From positions 18,168,501 through 18,232,500 of the forward strand of contig JAULJL010000027.1 in assembly GCA_030761205.1 (NCBI GenBank): 64,000 nucleotides of DNA. Reading direction: 5' to 3'. A program made the position numbers and the translations under genes. The stretch comes from Fremontodendron californicum. Lineage: Eukaryota; Streptophyta; Magnoliopsida; Malvales; Malvaceae. Below the pieces are notes generated by a model. That model had not been told where the DNA came from and ran no database searches. It saw nothing but the letters and a program-made list of their open reading frames with translations. Below are positions 49,701 to 62,037 of this stretch, piece by piece. The stretch's first letter is position 1. Each line of letters begins with the position of its first letter.

Positions 49701-52484
49701 GATGCAGATGCACATGTCTTTTAACAAGGTGCTCATGCTTCATGGTGCAAATGTAAAATATTTCTTAGTGCAAATGCAAATGGCCTGGATTGATGCCCAT
49801 GTTTCATGATGCAGATGCCCCTATTAATTGTGTTCATGTAACTGGTTTATGAATGGTGTAACTACAATTACCACACAATAATGAAAATACAATGATTCTA
49901 GAAATGATGCAATTGCTTGAGATGACACAAATGCGAATTCCATGAAGAATGTAAATGTAAAGGTAAAATGCAGATGCTTATGGAATAATGCCAATGCAAA
50001 TACCCATGAATGATGCAAATGCTTGCCGACACTGTGCAGATGCAAAAGCTCGATAAAGAGATGAGTACTCATGAGTGATGCAAATGCCCCCGGTTGTTTT
50101 TCTAGACTTTGGCTTAGCCTCTCAAATTCATTTTTCCTCTTCAAATCAGAGTATATCTTCAATTCATTTTGGCTATTCTCTTTGCCCCAACAGTTTTCAA
50201 ACTTTCATCAACAGAGATCTGAACTGGGTTCGATATCTTCTTCTCATATCTGGAAGTCAGGACCTATCCTGGCAGTTCTATATCTTTGGGTTAGAAAAAT
50301 CCTTGTCTCATGTCAACATCAAAAATGGGTATTTCAAAAATATTTTTATTTTCCCTTTTTGAAAAACAATTTTGCTTATTTAAGGAAAACTTCTAAGCCA
50401 AAAATTTTAACTCCACAATGTATGATGTACAAATCTTTTGATGACTGATGATCACTGTTAGAAAATTCTCTAAGTATTAATCTAGGTTTTTTCAACTGGG
50501 ATTGGCAAGGCTTGGTATAACAAGATTCTGGCTTTTCCAGGAAAACTTCACAACAAAAATGTATGTCCTTTCTAGGCTCACAAATGGAACAGGTTTTATA
50601 AATCATGAATTCATTGAGAACCAAGCAAATTCAACATTCTTTTAGTTTCCATATCAAGGCTTTTTGACAAGCGTCAAGATTGGCTGGGATGTTTAAATCG
50701 GAAAGTTTGATCTTGGAGGAAAAAAGTTTCAGTTTTTTGAAGACAATCCTCCGAATGAGAGCTGACAATTTGGGGGGTTCAGGAATTCCTAGATGTTCCT
50801 CGATGACCACCTTTTTTTAAGATGACCTTTTTTTTTTTTTTTTTTTGGGTATCGGCACAGATGGCATCGAAAATTTCCAAATTTACTCTAGACCGCCCGT
50901 TTTTAGGTTTTCGCCCTAGAGTCCCATTCTTTCCATTTTTTTTTCATTTTTACCATACACTTGAGAATTCTAAATTCTTCCTTAGTGAAATGATAATTCG
51001 ATGAAATGGGATAAAATCTGAGGAAAAACCTTTCAAATTAAATATTCATACTTGATCAAAATGGACTTTTAAAGCACGTAACGTAGGCCATGGCTTATGG
51101 TTCAGAAAGAAAGGATAAATAGGCCCAAAATATGTGTTTGAGGGTAATCAGATCAAGGATCTATTTTTTTGAGGAGGATTCTCTTTGAAGCATTTGTTCC
51201 TTCTTGGACATTTCTTTCCTTTTGACTTTGCTTTTTTTTCTTCTTTGCTTTTGGCTTTCAATTTGCCATATCTTTCACACATTTTTCCTTTTTTTCTTTT
51301 TTCATTTTGCCCCCATTCTTTTTCAACGGAGTGAGCCCGTCTTTATTCGGGGCTCCATTTGCTTTGCATCTGTCTTTGAGCTAGGACACATTTCTCAATG
51401 ATCTTTAAAAAAATCTTTCCTTGCATTTGCCCCCTAGTGTAGAGGGTGATCCTTGATCAAGGTTCAAACAAGAAAGAATTCTTTTGGCTCAAAAGGGGTG
51501 ACTATGGATGATTTCTTTTTTGTGTGAAGGGATATGAAAGATGGCCATTCCTCATGTCAAGCACGAATATTCACTTTGAAAAGCAATCCCCAGGGGAAAT
51601 AGATATTCAGAATTTCATTTTGCACTTTGGAATCATCCGAATTCTCATATGCATGATATCACAAATTTTTTCATTTTTCATTTTTCATCGCATGCCCCAA
51701 CGATTCATGCGTTTAATCCATCCTTATTCACCATGTATCCATCATTTCCACATATGATGCCCCAATTTGATTAACCTTGAGAATTTGTATCAACGAGGAA
51801 CATAGCAAGTCTAGGTCTATTTTGAAAAGGCCGAGTTTCCAATCTGAGTTCTTTGAAGAGACAAGGAAAATATGACCCAAAAACGGGTTTTCTCTGGGAC
51901 AAGGGATAATCTAGTTTAATCATTGTGCCCCAGGATGTCAATCATGATGTTTGGGCAATTAGTATTTTGTGGTTATTGGGAAAGGTCATGAATGGTTTTA
52001 GCACAATCTTGACACACACCAAATTATCAAAATCTAGACTCTTGAAAGAATGTCTCATTTGTTTGAATTTCAAGGAATTCGAAAAATTTCAAAAAGTTCA
52101 TTCCTTTGTTTATAGCCTAGACTAGGATTTACATCCTTGCTTATTCTGCAATGACAATACTTCTATGAAGTCAAATCATTCATCTCCCTTGAAGCATTAG
52201 GTCTTTCAAGTGCTCTTGGTTTAAGAGATTTAGGCTTAGGAAAACCTAAAGAGAATGGAGAAGGTATTGGGTCATTTGTAACACTGATCATCAATCTTCT
52301 TGAGACTATCCATCACTAAAAATTCCTTAATGCTTGTTTTTGCAAATTCCAGTTATTGTTGAAACACAACAAACACAAAGCATTTAAAATTCAAAATTTA
52401 TTTAATTCATGTAGATGTTAACATGAGACAAGTGCTTTCATCATCACAGTGTATAGAACTACATGTGTCAAAAACCTAATATGA
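49701..52484 (-). other. Inner element, non-coding stretch between gag and the tandem array
   Basis: No coding region recognised. The place where protease and polymerase genes would lie in a full element holds only short ORFs. A 112-codon ORF at 49824-50162 recurs at 62781-63119 simply because both are copies of the same element. 50400-52400 aligns with the family B 3' region. Confidence 0.75.
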
Positions 52485-53940
52485 TCATGCACAATGTTTC
52501 TTGTGACACTTGGCTTCCCCATCTTCAAAACTTATCGAACCAGCCTTGATGAGATCTCTGACCTTGTACTTCAAAGCGGGGCAGTTCTCTGTTGAGTGAC
52601 CTTGATTGCCAGAATGGTACCCACAACACTCATTAGCATCATACCAGCTCGGATAAGGGGGCTTCAGAGGCGCTATTTGCATGGGTGTCACAAGGTGATT
52701 CTGGATGAGTTGAGATAGTAGCTCACTGTATGTCACAGGAATCGGGTCAACCTGATTTATTTTTCGCTTTTTATGCCCCCTTCGATTATTCCCGAGGATG
52801 TTCGATTGATAGACAGATGTAAATTCTGGTGTAGTTGCAGTCATTGGTTGGTAGGGATAAAAACCTTGAGAGACATTGTTCAGGGTAGAGTTAAATGGCT
52901 GATACGAGGAGAATTGGGGAGATGGGGCAAAGTCTTCCACGACTTGGGTATCTTCCTTTTTTATTTTCAGATGCCCTGTTCTTGGTATTGGATGTTCTTT
53001 CTCCTTCAATTTTCCCATCCTTGATAGCATTCTCAATCATCTCCCCTGAAATTACCATGTCCGAAAAATTCTTCATGGTGTTGCCGACAAGTCTATCGTA
53101 GTATGGGGCCTGTAGTGTATTCACAAAAAGGACAGTGGTTTCCTTCTGAGTTAAAGGCGGTTATACTTGGACGACCAGGCTCATCCACCGTTGCGCATAT
53201 TCTTTGAAGCTCTCAGTAGCTCTTTTCTTCATATTTTGCAATGTGAGACGGTCAGGCGCCATGTCGGTCATATGCTTGTACTAGTTTAGAAAAGCCCTAG
53301 CCAAATCATTCCAAGAGCGTATCTGGTTCTTGCTCAACTGACTATACCACCTAATTGCGGACCCGCTGAGGCTATCCTGAAAACAGTGAATCAAAAGCTT
53401 ATCATTACCTATATGACTCGTCATCTTCCGGCAGAACATAGTGATGTGGGCTGATGGATCGGTCGTCCCGTCATATTTCACAAAATCAGGGATCTTGAAC
53501 TTAGGAGGAATGACTAAATCGAGGACCAAGCATCGTTCTTTCGCCTCCACACTCCCGAATACATCTGTTCTTTCTATTGCCCGGAGCCTTTCATCTAACA
53601 ACTGATATTTCCCTTGGGAATCTGCCAACTCAACCTCATTTACTGCAACCCTTTTCAACTTTGCCTGTTCAGCTAGATCATCTGAGTTTAGGACATTGAC
53701 GAGGTTAACAGTGTTCTGGGCATCACTTATTATGACCTCATCCTGGCCCTTTTGTGCCTCTAACCCTTCTCTGGCGATAACGTTTTCGGTGTATCCTTTT
53801 CCTTTGATTACGGCAGACATCAGCTCCATCAATTTAGTCATCTGACCTTTAGATTCTGCTTGAGATTTTGCTAGCTGTTCTCGCAATTCTCTCTGTTCCC
53901 TTTCCATTTTTTCCATTCGGGCAACATGTTCATCCTCCAT
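52485..53940 (-). pseudogene. Broken gag of the inner family A element
   Basis: Starts MEDEHVARMEKMEREQRELR, a predicted coiled coil (about residues 1-45). Then comes a capsid-like core with KFKIPDFVKYDGTTDPSAHI, MFCRKM, DSLSGSAIRWYSQLSKN and YKHMTDMAPDRL, continuing in the same frame to ESFKEYAQRWMSL. A proline-rich linker and a zinc-knuckle-like motif CGYHSGNQGHSTENC (near 52575-52630) follow. Lesions: TAG at 53281-53283 where family B has CAG, TAA at 53161-53163 where family B has CAA, and a one-base shift near 52960-52975 in an A run. This is retrotransposon gag of the Tat/Ogre type, not functional as read. The two stops are both C-to-T changes on the coding strand. Confidence 0.9.
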
Positions 53941-54771
53941 AGCACCAGCCTGTATTAAAAGTGTACTCAGTACTTCTTCTGATTTGAAATGGAAATTCTT
54001 TCAAAGACTCCTAAAGCCAAGCCAACTTCTATTCTATTTTCCCCAAAATGTATGTCATGATGAATGAGCCATGAATGCAATTTGATGCATGTGAAGCCTA
54101 AACAATATGATGTATGGACATGTATAATGGAAACATGCTGACCATATATGTAATAAATGCAATCACAATGCCAACATGTTGCAAACAAAGAATAAACAAA
54201 TCAACACATGGATATATGCAATGACTGATCATGTGCATTTCAGCATATTTCCCAATGAATGTTCATATGTTCTATGAATGCAACATGGTGTCAATTATGA
54301 TATATGCAAACAATGAATGATTGATACAGAGTATATACAAAGAAAATCATACTAACCATGTGTGTCATGAATGTGACCTAATGCTAATCATGATGTATGT
54401 AATAAGCAAATCAATGCATAGATATATACAGAAAAATCATGCTGATTACGAATGCATGAATGCAACCTGACAAATAATTGATGGGATGCAAAATGCAAAG
54501 GGGGAGATATCACGGAGGAAATAAGAATCGGAGGAACTTAATCATCAACCTCTCATTAATTTGAAACATAATCAATTCATTCCCACATCAACATTCACAA
54601 TGGTATAAACCATGTTTTACAAAATTTGAACAGTGGTTAAGACTGTCCTTACAAGCACTTTATTCTTCCTAACATCCTAAGGCTATAAGAGCCGGCTACT
54701 GAAAAAGTGAAATCCTATGACATCATATAAGACCGAAGTCTTTCCACCTCAATGATGTAAATCTCCCAATC
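53941..54771 (-). other. Inner element, spacer between the two gag-like ORFs
   Basis: AT-rich text with many ATGATGTATG- and CATGAATGCAA-like phrases (54050-54480), suggesting decayed short tandem repeats. No ORF of note. Confidence 0.6.
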
Positions 54772-55722
54772 CTAATGACGCTTTCCTAGTCCTCTATCAA
54801 TCAGTGTCGTGGGATCCAACCACTTGGCATTTATAAGAGTTTGCACTTTCTTTTTGAATGCCATACAGTCTTCAATGTTATGGCCAACAATTCCACAATG
54901 ATAATCACATTTTGCATTTGGATTATACCACCTTGGATATGGTGGTAACAGGGGTTTCAATGGGACACAGGCAACCATGTGATTTTGGATCAGTACAGGG
55001 AGGAGCTCTTGGTAGCTGATTGGAATGGGATCAAAAGGCATTTGGGTCTTATCCTAGGGTCGTTTCTTAGTTACACATGGCCTAGGAGTTGGGGCACTTG
55101 GTGGTGGCACTAAGGTCCGAACCAGAGTGTTTACATGGAGATGTGGCGGAACAGCATGGTGAGGGTATGGATTCGGATACGGGGCCTTTGGAGGTTGTAC
55201 ATAGCTCGAGGTTCCTATCCCAGATGCTGGATAAGGTGGTTGATGAGGGAAATAGTATGAACTGGTAGTTGTTGGTGATGGAGTGGGATTCAGGAATCCC
55301 GTAGTGGTCATCCCAATGGACGATTGGACCATGGTAGGGTGGGGATATTGGCTTGGACCTCGAACAGTTTGCAGGTATCGTACAGGATCCAAGGTTTCTA
55401 TCTTTGGTATCAGGCTCTCAGGTTTAATCATTTTCACGATTTTGTCCATAATTTCATCAGGATTGCAACCTTTGTGGTATTGACAAGCGCAGGATCCAGC
55501 AAGGATTATGTGTTCTAGGCCTAATGGTTTTGGTTGATCCGAAGATGATGCGAAGCCCTGAGAAAGTTCACCTTTACTATTACCCATATCCTCAACCATT
55601 TTCAGCAATTTGGCAAGTTGTTCCTTCACCTTTCGGATTTCATGTCCATATTCCTCTTGATTGCGTTCCAAAGCACCCAATCGTTCCTCCGATTCATTCC
55701 TCATATCTCGAATCCCTTTCAT
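54772..55722 (-). pseudogene. First ORF of the inner element, gag-like tail without a capsid core
   Basis: One reading frame of 316 codons (plus terminal stop) interrupted by a single TAG at 55054-55056. N-terminal part: a charged likely coiled coil (MKGIRDMRNESEERLGALER, to about residue 45). Middle: proline- and tyrosine-rich (about 110-215). C-terminal part: DPIPISYQELLPVLIQNHMV, then PYPRWYNP and a knuckle-like CDYHCGIVGHNIEDC. The tail closely parallels the tail of the downstream gag (DPIPVTYSELL, LIQNHLV, PYPSWYD, CGYHSGNQGHSTENC), but the capsid core is missing. Ogre elements have an ORF1 of unknown role at this place; whether this is that ORF or a gag duplicate is open. Confidence 0.78.
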
Positions 55723-57157
55723 GCAAATGAAAATGTCATGAGATTAGGAATACAATTATGAATGTACATGCTCTATTCCTATGTGCATGAATAAACTGAT
55801 GATTAATGCATGAACATATACAGAGAAATTATGATGACTATGTATGCTATGGATGCAATCTAATGCCAGGTATATACAGATAATGACTGTGCATGTCATA
55901 AACGTATCTTACAATGAATGACCATGCATGCTATGACTATAATATGATGTCAAAATGATACATGCAAAAATAAATGAATTAACACAAAGGTATATACAAA
56001 GAAATCAATGATTACACGAAATTGATGGGACTATTCAAAAATCTCATTATGCAGGATTTGCCTCCAATATTTTTTTTTTTTTTTTTGATTTTTTTTTTTT
56101 GATAAACCAATCACATCATTTTCAAAAGAATTTCAGGGTGGATCTTACTATGGTACAATATGCAAATGCTCATGTGACACTACCGGTTTTATGAAATCAT
56201 CAAATTCAATTACCAACTGTTTATTGCAAAGAATGAGATCAATAATACAACCAAAAATGTACATGCTTTATTTACACATGCATGAAATGTGCCACATGCA
56301 AAAATGCTTGAAAAAGGATTTTTTTTTTTTTAAAAAAAAAAAACAGCTAATGAACATCTGCCCCAGCAATATCTGCTTATTTAGGCATCACGATGCCTTC
56401 GAGGCGGAGTATCACATTTATTACGGGCGATGTACGTACATCGTTGCCCGATCTACCACACTTATTCGGAGTGTAAAACAGGTAACAAAAAGTTTAGAAA
56501 TGTCCCTCCATGTGTTCCTATTTTCGGTATATCTAACGGAAATTCGGGATGGCTTCGCCTAGGTTCACTATATGAAGGTGAATCGGTTCTAAGGCCCCGA
56601 ATTGTTCCTCACTGTCGCCGGTGAAGGCTAGTAAGGCACCCCGATAAAAGCGGGTTCAATTCGTTAGAGTATATTTTCCTATGCCCGTACGGAGGATTAT
56701 CACGAAGGCATTAGGTACTTTATACTCCAAAAGTGTTTCACTAGCCCATACGGAGGATCAATCACGAAGGCTTAGTTACTTTACTTCCACTTAAAAGGAC
56801 GGAACCCGGGTAGAGGATTCATGTTATGCAAATGCACGTGTAGTGTGTGTGGAAAAACAAAACAAACCTGTCACCACCTATTCTACAAACCTTATTCTAA
56901 ATGTCCTAACAATTAAAACATTCAAGAATAGTGTAACGCATTAACCGACAAGCAGTTATAATATTCAACCTTAAATAGCTAGAGAACAATAATAAAATGC
57001 ATGCACATGAGTATGAACATATTTAAAAATATTTTATTATTTTCAAAATTCTCCTTATTAAAAAAAAATATGGGAATTAAAATTAAATACCAATTAAACC
57101 AACAAAACCGAGACTTTGATAACACACGACTAATTTCTAGGCCTGACTCTCTAATAT
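55723..57157 (-). other. Inner element, leader between primer site and first ORF
   Basis: No coding region. 56380-56830 aligns, in element sense, with the family B leader at 30960-31320: both have repeated AAAGTACCTA plus CCTCCG blocks, a GAAACAC-CTTT block, an ATACTCT block, a GAATTGAACC block, and end near AGGGA-AT-T. This makes it a conserved non-coding segment. A T-rich tract lies at 56070-56102. Confidence 0.7.
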
Positions 57158-57176
57158 GTCCCCAGCGGAGTCGCCA
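57158..57176 (-). other. Primer binding site, tRNA-Arg type
   Basis: Minus strand TGGCGACTCCGCTGGGGAC, three bases after the LTR end, identical in sequence and spacing to that of family B. Confidence 0.85.
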
Positions 57177-58394
57177 AGCTGTCGCAACCTAAAAAAAAAT
57201 AATGACGAGTCTCATCGCAAGACTTTTATTATTCGTTAGGCTTGACATTTAAAAAAAATCGAGGAAAAGTCGACTTAATTCCTCTAGAAAAATGAAGGTT
57301 TTGAAAATGACCTTAAAAAAAGACATGGAGTCGCCACCAATCTTTTTTAGCTAGGTGTGATCGGCCACCTATTAAAACCAGTTTTATAAAAATATTTTAA
57401 AAATTAATTAAAACATTTTAAAAACCAATTTCAAGTCTGCGTTTTAAACCAGAGAAATCAAAGAAGCGGGTTCGGGAGTCGGTTACGTGTGGGGAAGGAT
57501 TAGCACCCCCACAACGCCCGTATAAATCGGTACCTTATTAATCGTGTGTTATCTCAAGTCTCGGTAAAAAGTTGGTTTTAAATTTAGTATTTCAAGTTAA
57601 TTCCCAATTTAAAAAAAATAATTCCATTTTTTTATTGAAAATGATCCGGAATTTATAAATTCAAAATTTTCATATATTCCCCAACAAACGTGGCAAAATA
57701 TAGAAATTTTTATTAGTTTTGGAAAACTTTCCGAATCATTCTCTTTTTGAAAGAAAGATATTCCTTTATTAATGATAATTGATGATATTCCCTCCAGCAA
57801 ACCCGGTAGAGAACTCATGAATTATTTTAACTCGGGAATATCTTTATATTTTTTTTATTGAAAACCATTATCTTTTTTTGAAAACATTTAAAAGAAATGA
57901 ATATGTATATGCATGACATAAATAAAATGACATAGCAAAATCTAAATAATATAATACAACCTAAATGACATGACAAGTATGAATGGTATGGCATATAATT
58001 TAAATGACATGGAATAAAATAATGCTATCATATAATGTGCATGAAAATAAAAATGCAATGCATGAAATGTATTTTTTCCTTTAATTAAGGAAATCCGTAT
58101 ATCTAACAAGATATCCGGCTACCTTAGGAAAATATGTCAAATTAAATATTCTAAAACCAAAATACTTTGTGATTGTTTGAAAACAATTTTGAGAAGCTTG
58201 AATAAGAAAATAAAAACTGGGCTAAAAATTTTTAAAATGGCTCTAATTTCCTAAGTTTAAAAAATCGGGACTTGGCTACCCTTAACCCGGGACTTGAAAA
58301 ACCATTTTTAGAGTTTAAAAAGGCTTAGAAATTACCCTAAGTCAGTAGCTAACCCTCCTAATCAGCCCACTCTAAGTAAGTTAACCAAAACAGA

Positions 58395-59250
58395 AAATTG
58401 GTTTTTCTTTAAATTCAATTCTGACTCCACTAACCAGTTTTAATCCACGATTTTTTATCCTATTTTTAAAAATTCCAAAAATTCTGAAAAAAATACTGGA
58501 GACTCAGAACATGTAAAACTACACGATAAAAAATCGGCTTAATTTTTTGATCAAATATGAATTCCCAGAAAAACCAGAGATGTACGAGTTTTTGGAGGAG
58601 AAAAAAAACTGCTTTGTTTTTCTTTAAATTCAATTCTGACACCACTGTCCAGTTTTAATCCACGATTTTTTAACCTATTTTTAAAAATTCCAAAAATTCT
58701 GAAAATATTATTGGAGACTCAGGACATGTAAAAATACACGAGAAAAATCGGCTTAATTTTCTGATCAAAGATGAATTCCCAGAAAAATCGGAGATGTACG
58801 TGTTTTGGGTGGAAAAAAAAACTGCTTTGTTTTTCTTTAAAATCAATTCTGACTCCACTGTCCAGTTTTAATCCACGATTTTTTACCCTATTTTTAAAAA
58901 TTCCAAAAATTCTAAAAAAAATACTGGAGACTCAGGACATGTAAAACTACGCGAGAAAAAATCAACTTAATTTTCTGATCAAAGATGAATTCCCAGAAAA
59001 ATCGGAGATGTACGAGTTTTTGGAGGAAAAAAAAATTGCTTTGTTTTTCTTTAAATTCAATTCTGACTCCACTGTCCAGTTTTAATCCATGATTTTTTAC
59101 CCTATTTTTAAAAATTCCAAAAATTCTGAAAAAATTATTGGAGACTCAGGACATGTAAAACTACACGAGAAAAAATCGGCTTAAGTTTTTGATCAAAGAT
59201 GAATTCCCAGAAAAATCAGAGATGTACGAGTTTTGGGTGGAAAAAAAACT
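58395..59250 (-). repeat. Tandem repeat, about 215-bp unit, in inner 5' LTR
   Basis: About four units, nearly the same as 43625-44490. Confidence 0.83.
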
Positions 59251-60305
59251 GCTTTGCCAACACATTTTTTTTGTCTTTGATAAAATCATTTAAAAATAAA
59301 AATAAAAATATTTGAAACTCATAAAATGACTTGAAAGCAGTAGCTAGGACTTTTTGAAAGTTAGATAAAAATTGGCTAAGTAAAAAAAATCACAAAGGTA
59401 GAATAATCAATTTGACAAACTTAATTTTCCACAAGTGTGCTCAAGAGAGCATGACTTTGAACCATTAATTGGCTCAAGCCATTATTCAAGTGGCATGAAC
59501 ATGAAATGCATGAAACAATGCAGCAAACATAATGCATGAAATGCATGGATCTAAACCTAAATGTAAGGAAAATGCATGACACAAATAATATGGCCTAGAC
59601 CTAACATGAACTTGCATGGCATTTAATGTAACCTAGACCTAAGACATTCATGGCATTTTCACAAACACAAGGCATGCTTAATTCAAAAATCCAACCAAAT
59701 ATCATGCAAATGCAAAAACCTAACAACTAGCATGACAAAAATACAACACACAATGCAAAACACATGGAGTAGCCAAATGGCCTCAAGCTCCAACAAGCAT
59801 GGCATTTTCACAAACACTTGGTATGCTAGCATGAAAAACTAAGTCATAACACAAAAATCACACAAGCATTTTCACAAACACCTAATATACCAAATCTAAA
59901 ACATGCTCACTAAGATATAAAACAAGAATCATGCAAAGAATCACACAAGCATTTTCACAAACACTTAATATGCTAACTCTAAAACATGCTCAAATTTAAA
60001 CAACATGAAAACAGAAAATTAAAAATGCAAAAACATGATATCTAAGACATAAATGGCAACAAACAAAGCAACTAAATTAAATATAACTTAAGAACATGAA
60101 ATAACATAATATTTAAAACATCAAAAATAAAGAAAATAGCATAAACTATATGGTAAAATGAATCAAAAACAACAACTTAAAATAAATAATGTAGGCCATT
60201 TGGCCATGGTGAGTTTATTGTAAAAACAAAATGTAAGAAAAATATACTTAAGAAAGGAAATGAAGGAAGAACAAGAAACATTATTTTAAAATGAAAACTC
60301 ACCAA

Positions 60306-60580
60306 GTAGCTTTTGAACGGATTAAGCTATAAACCCTCAGAGTAGCTTTTGAACGGATTAAGCTACAAACCCTCAGAGTAGCTTTTGAACGGATTAAGCT
60401 ACAAACCCTCTCATCAAAAACACTATGACTCACCACCCAGATAATCCTAATACAAGTGTATAGACTATCTCACCAGGGGTAGTGGGTGATCTTAACCAAA
60501 GGCCAAGACTCCTTATTTATAAGGTGAGCACCTCCTTGGCTTGACATTACAAAGGGATGTGGGATTGGGACTTAGGCTCA
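60306..60580 (-). promoter_or_regulatory. LTR promoter module with three 36-bp repeats
   Basis: Three copies of the 36-bp unit (60306-60412) and the minus-strand TATA box at 60512-60522. As the 5' LTR of the element this is the copy that would drive its transcript. Confidence 0.78.
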
Positions 60581-61837
60581 AAAATGAAAATCTCTAACTT
60601 AACTCTTGATTTTTAATCACTTGATTGAAAAAATCCTAAGCTTCCTCCTTCCTTTGGGCTTGGGCAGGCCAGCACTTCTCTTTTCCAGCCCAACTCTGAT
60701 TTTTGAAAGGCCCAAAGAAGCCCTTTTCGGTTGCTTGGGTGAAACGACCATTTTGCCCCCCGGATGCAAAATAAATATCAAACGGGCTCCAAATTCAATT
60801 TTTATTTTTTTAATACTTCCAAAATAATAAAATATTGAGTTTTGGAAGTTTTCAAAATTATCCGAGTCCGTTTGCTATTTATTTGGATTTTTTCTTCCCA
60901 AAATGTCCTTTTATGCCCCTACTTTTTACCATTTTTTAAACGAGCTCCAAATCAAGATTTTTCTTCACCAATCTCTTCAAAATAATTAAAAAGTGTGATC
61001 TGGAAGTTTTCATAATTTTTGGAGCTCATTTGGTATTTTTTTCGGGATTTATCGGCTTGAATTACTGTATAGGAGGCCCGGGATTTGGCCATTTTGCAAA
61101 CGAACTCGGAATCAAGATTTTCTTTCGCCAATCTCTTCCAAATAATTTAAAAATGAGATTTGCCAAATTTCAGAATTTTCGGAGTCCATTTGCTATTTTT
61201 CCGGGATTTATCTTTTTGAATTACTGCATTAGAAGCCCAGGATTTGGCCATTTTGCAAACGAACTCGGAATCAAGATTTTCTTTCGCCAATCTCTTTCAA
61301 ATGATTTAAGAATGAGATTGACAAAATTTTCAGAATTTTCGGAGTCCATTTGCTATTTTTCCCAAATTTTTCCAATTTTGCCCTTTAACCTCCGAAACCC
61401 GGTTTTGCTCAAAACAAGTCCAATTTTCAGATTTTCTTCAATCTGAGCCTTGGGCCATCCTTTTTAATCATTCCTCATCCATTGGGGGCTTTGGTCTTAC
61501 CAAGTCGGGCCATTTCTGTGATTCTTCCCGATTTCACCGAAATCCACTAAAAACCCTAATTCTCGGTTTTCTCCCGGATTGACTTTTCTTTCGGTTTTTC
61601 TTGCAAGTGACTTCTCCATTACCCGTAGTCAGTGCTTATCTTTCATTTGGAACCTTCAATTTCGACCAGTTTGATCATTTAAGCACTTTTCCCCAAATTT
61701 CTCGGATTAGGGTTTCTTTTCTACTGAATCTTCAAATCCCAACTTCCGAACTCCATATCTTTCAATGTAGACCTCGGATTATCAAAATTCTTTCTCCATT
61801 TTTCAATTGAACTCAAAATCTTGATTTTGAAAGTGGG

Positions 61838-61911
61838 TTGACTTTTTTAGTAGTTGACTTTCTGGGGTTGACTTTTTCGGGGTTGACTTTTTCGGGTTTG
61901 ACTTTTTGTGC
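61838..61911 (-). promoter_or_regulatory. Cluster of five W-box-like TTGACT motifs
   Basis: One unit fewer than the other two minus-strand LTRs; otherwise the same position. WRKY binding is inferred. Confidence 0.42.
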
Positions 61912-62037
61912 TCGCCCTCTTAAACTAAGTCTCGGAGTACCACCTGCAGGATGAAAACAGTCTTTTTATACTCTGAAACATCAATATAGGAAGAAAACAT
62001 ACCTGTTTAGTGGCCCGGACAAAATTAGGTGTCTACA

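Larger units (their letters stand above)
42417..62037 (-). mobile_element. Complete inner family A element, gag-only, 19.6 kb
   Basis: 3' LTR 42417-47317, internal 47318-57179, 5' LTR 57180-62037. The 5-bp target duplication CTGGA lies at 42412-42416 and 62038-62042, so the ends are exact and the insertion is intact. In element order the internal part has: primer site, leader, a first gag-like ORF (55722-54772), a full gag (53940-52485), about 2.8 kb of non-coding sequence, a tandem array, and the purine tract. No protease, reverse transcriptase, RNase H or integrase reading is present in any frame. It could have moved only with enzymes supplied by a relative (inference). LTR lengths are 4901 and 4858 bp; they are very similar but differ by scattered bases and repeat copy number. 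Confidence 0.92.
57180..62037 (-). repeat. 5' LTR of the inner family A element
   Basis: TGTCGCAACC to GGTGTCTACA on the plus strand, 4858 bp. It is followed in element sense by the primer site and bordered on the outside by the target duplication CTGGA. Confidence 0.93.

Noticed and set aside
49824..50162. 112-codon ORF that recurs at 62781-63119
   Set aside because: Same explanation; histidine- and phenylalanine-rich text from a GATGCAAATG-rich tract, no domain.
47318..52484. Search for reverse transcriptase or integrase remains
   Set aside because: No run of conserved pol motifs is seen in the listed ORFs or in spot reading of other frames. A profile search would be needed to exclude very old remains.
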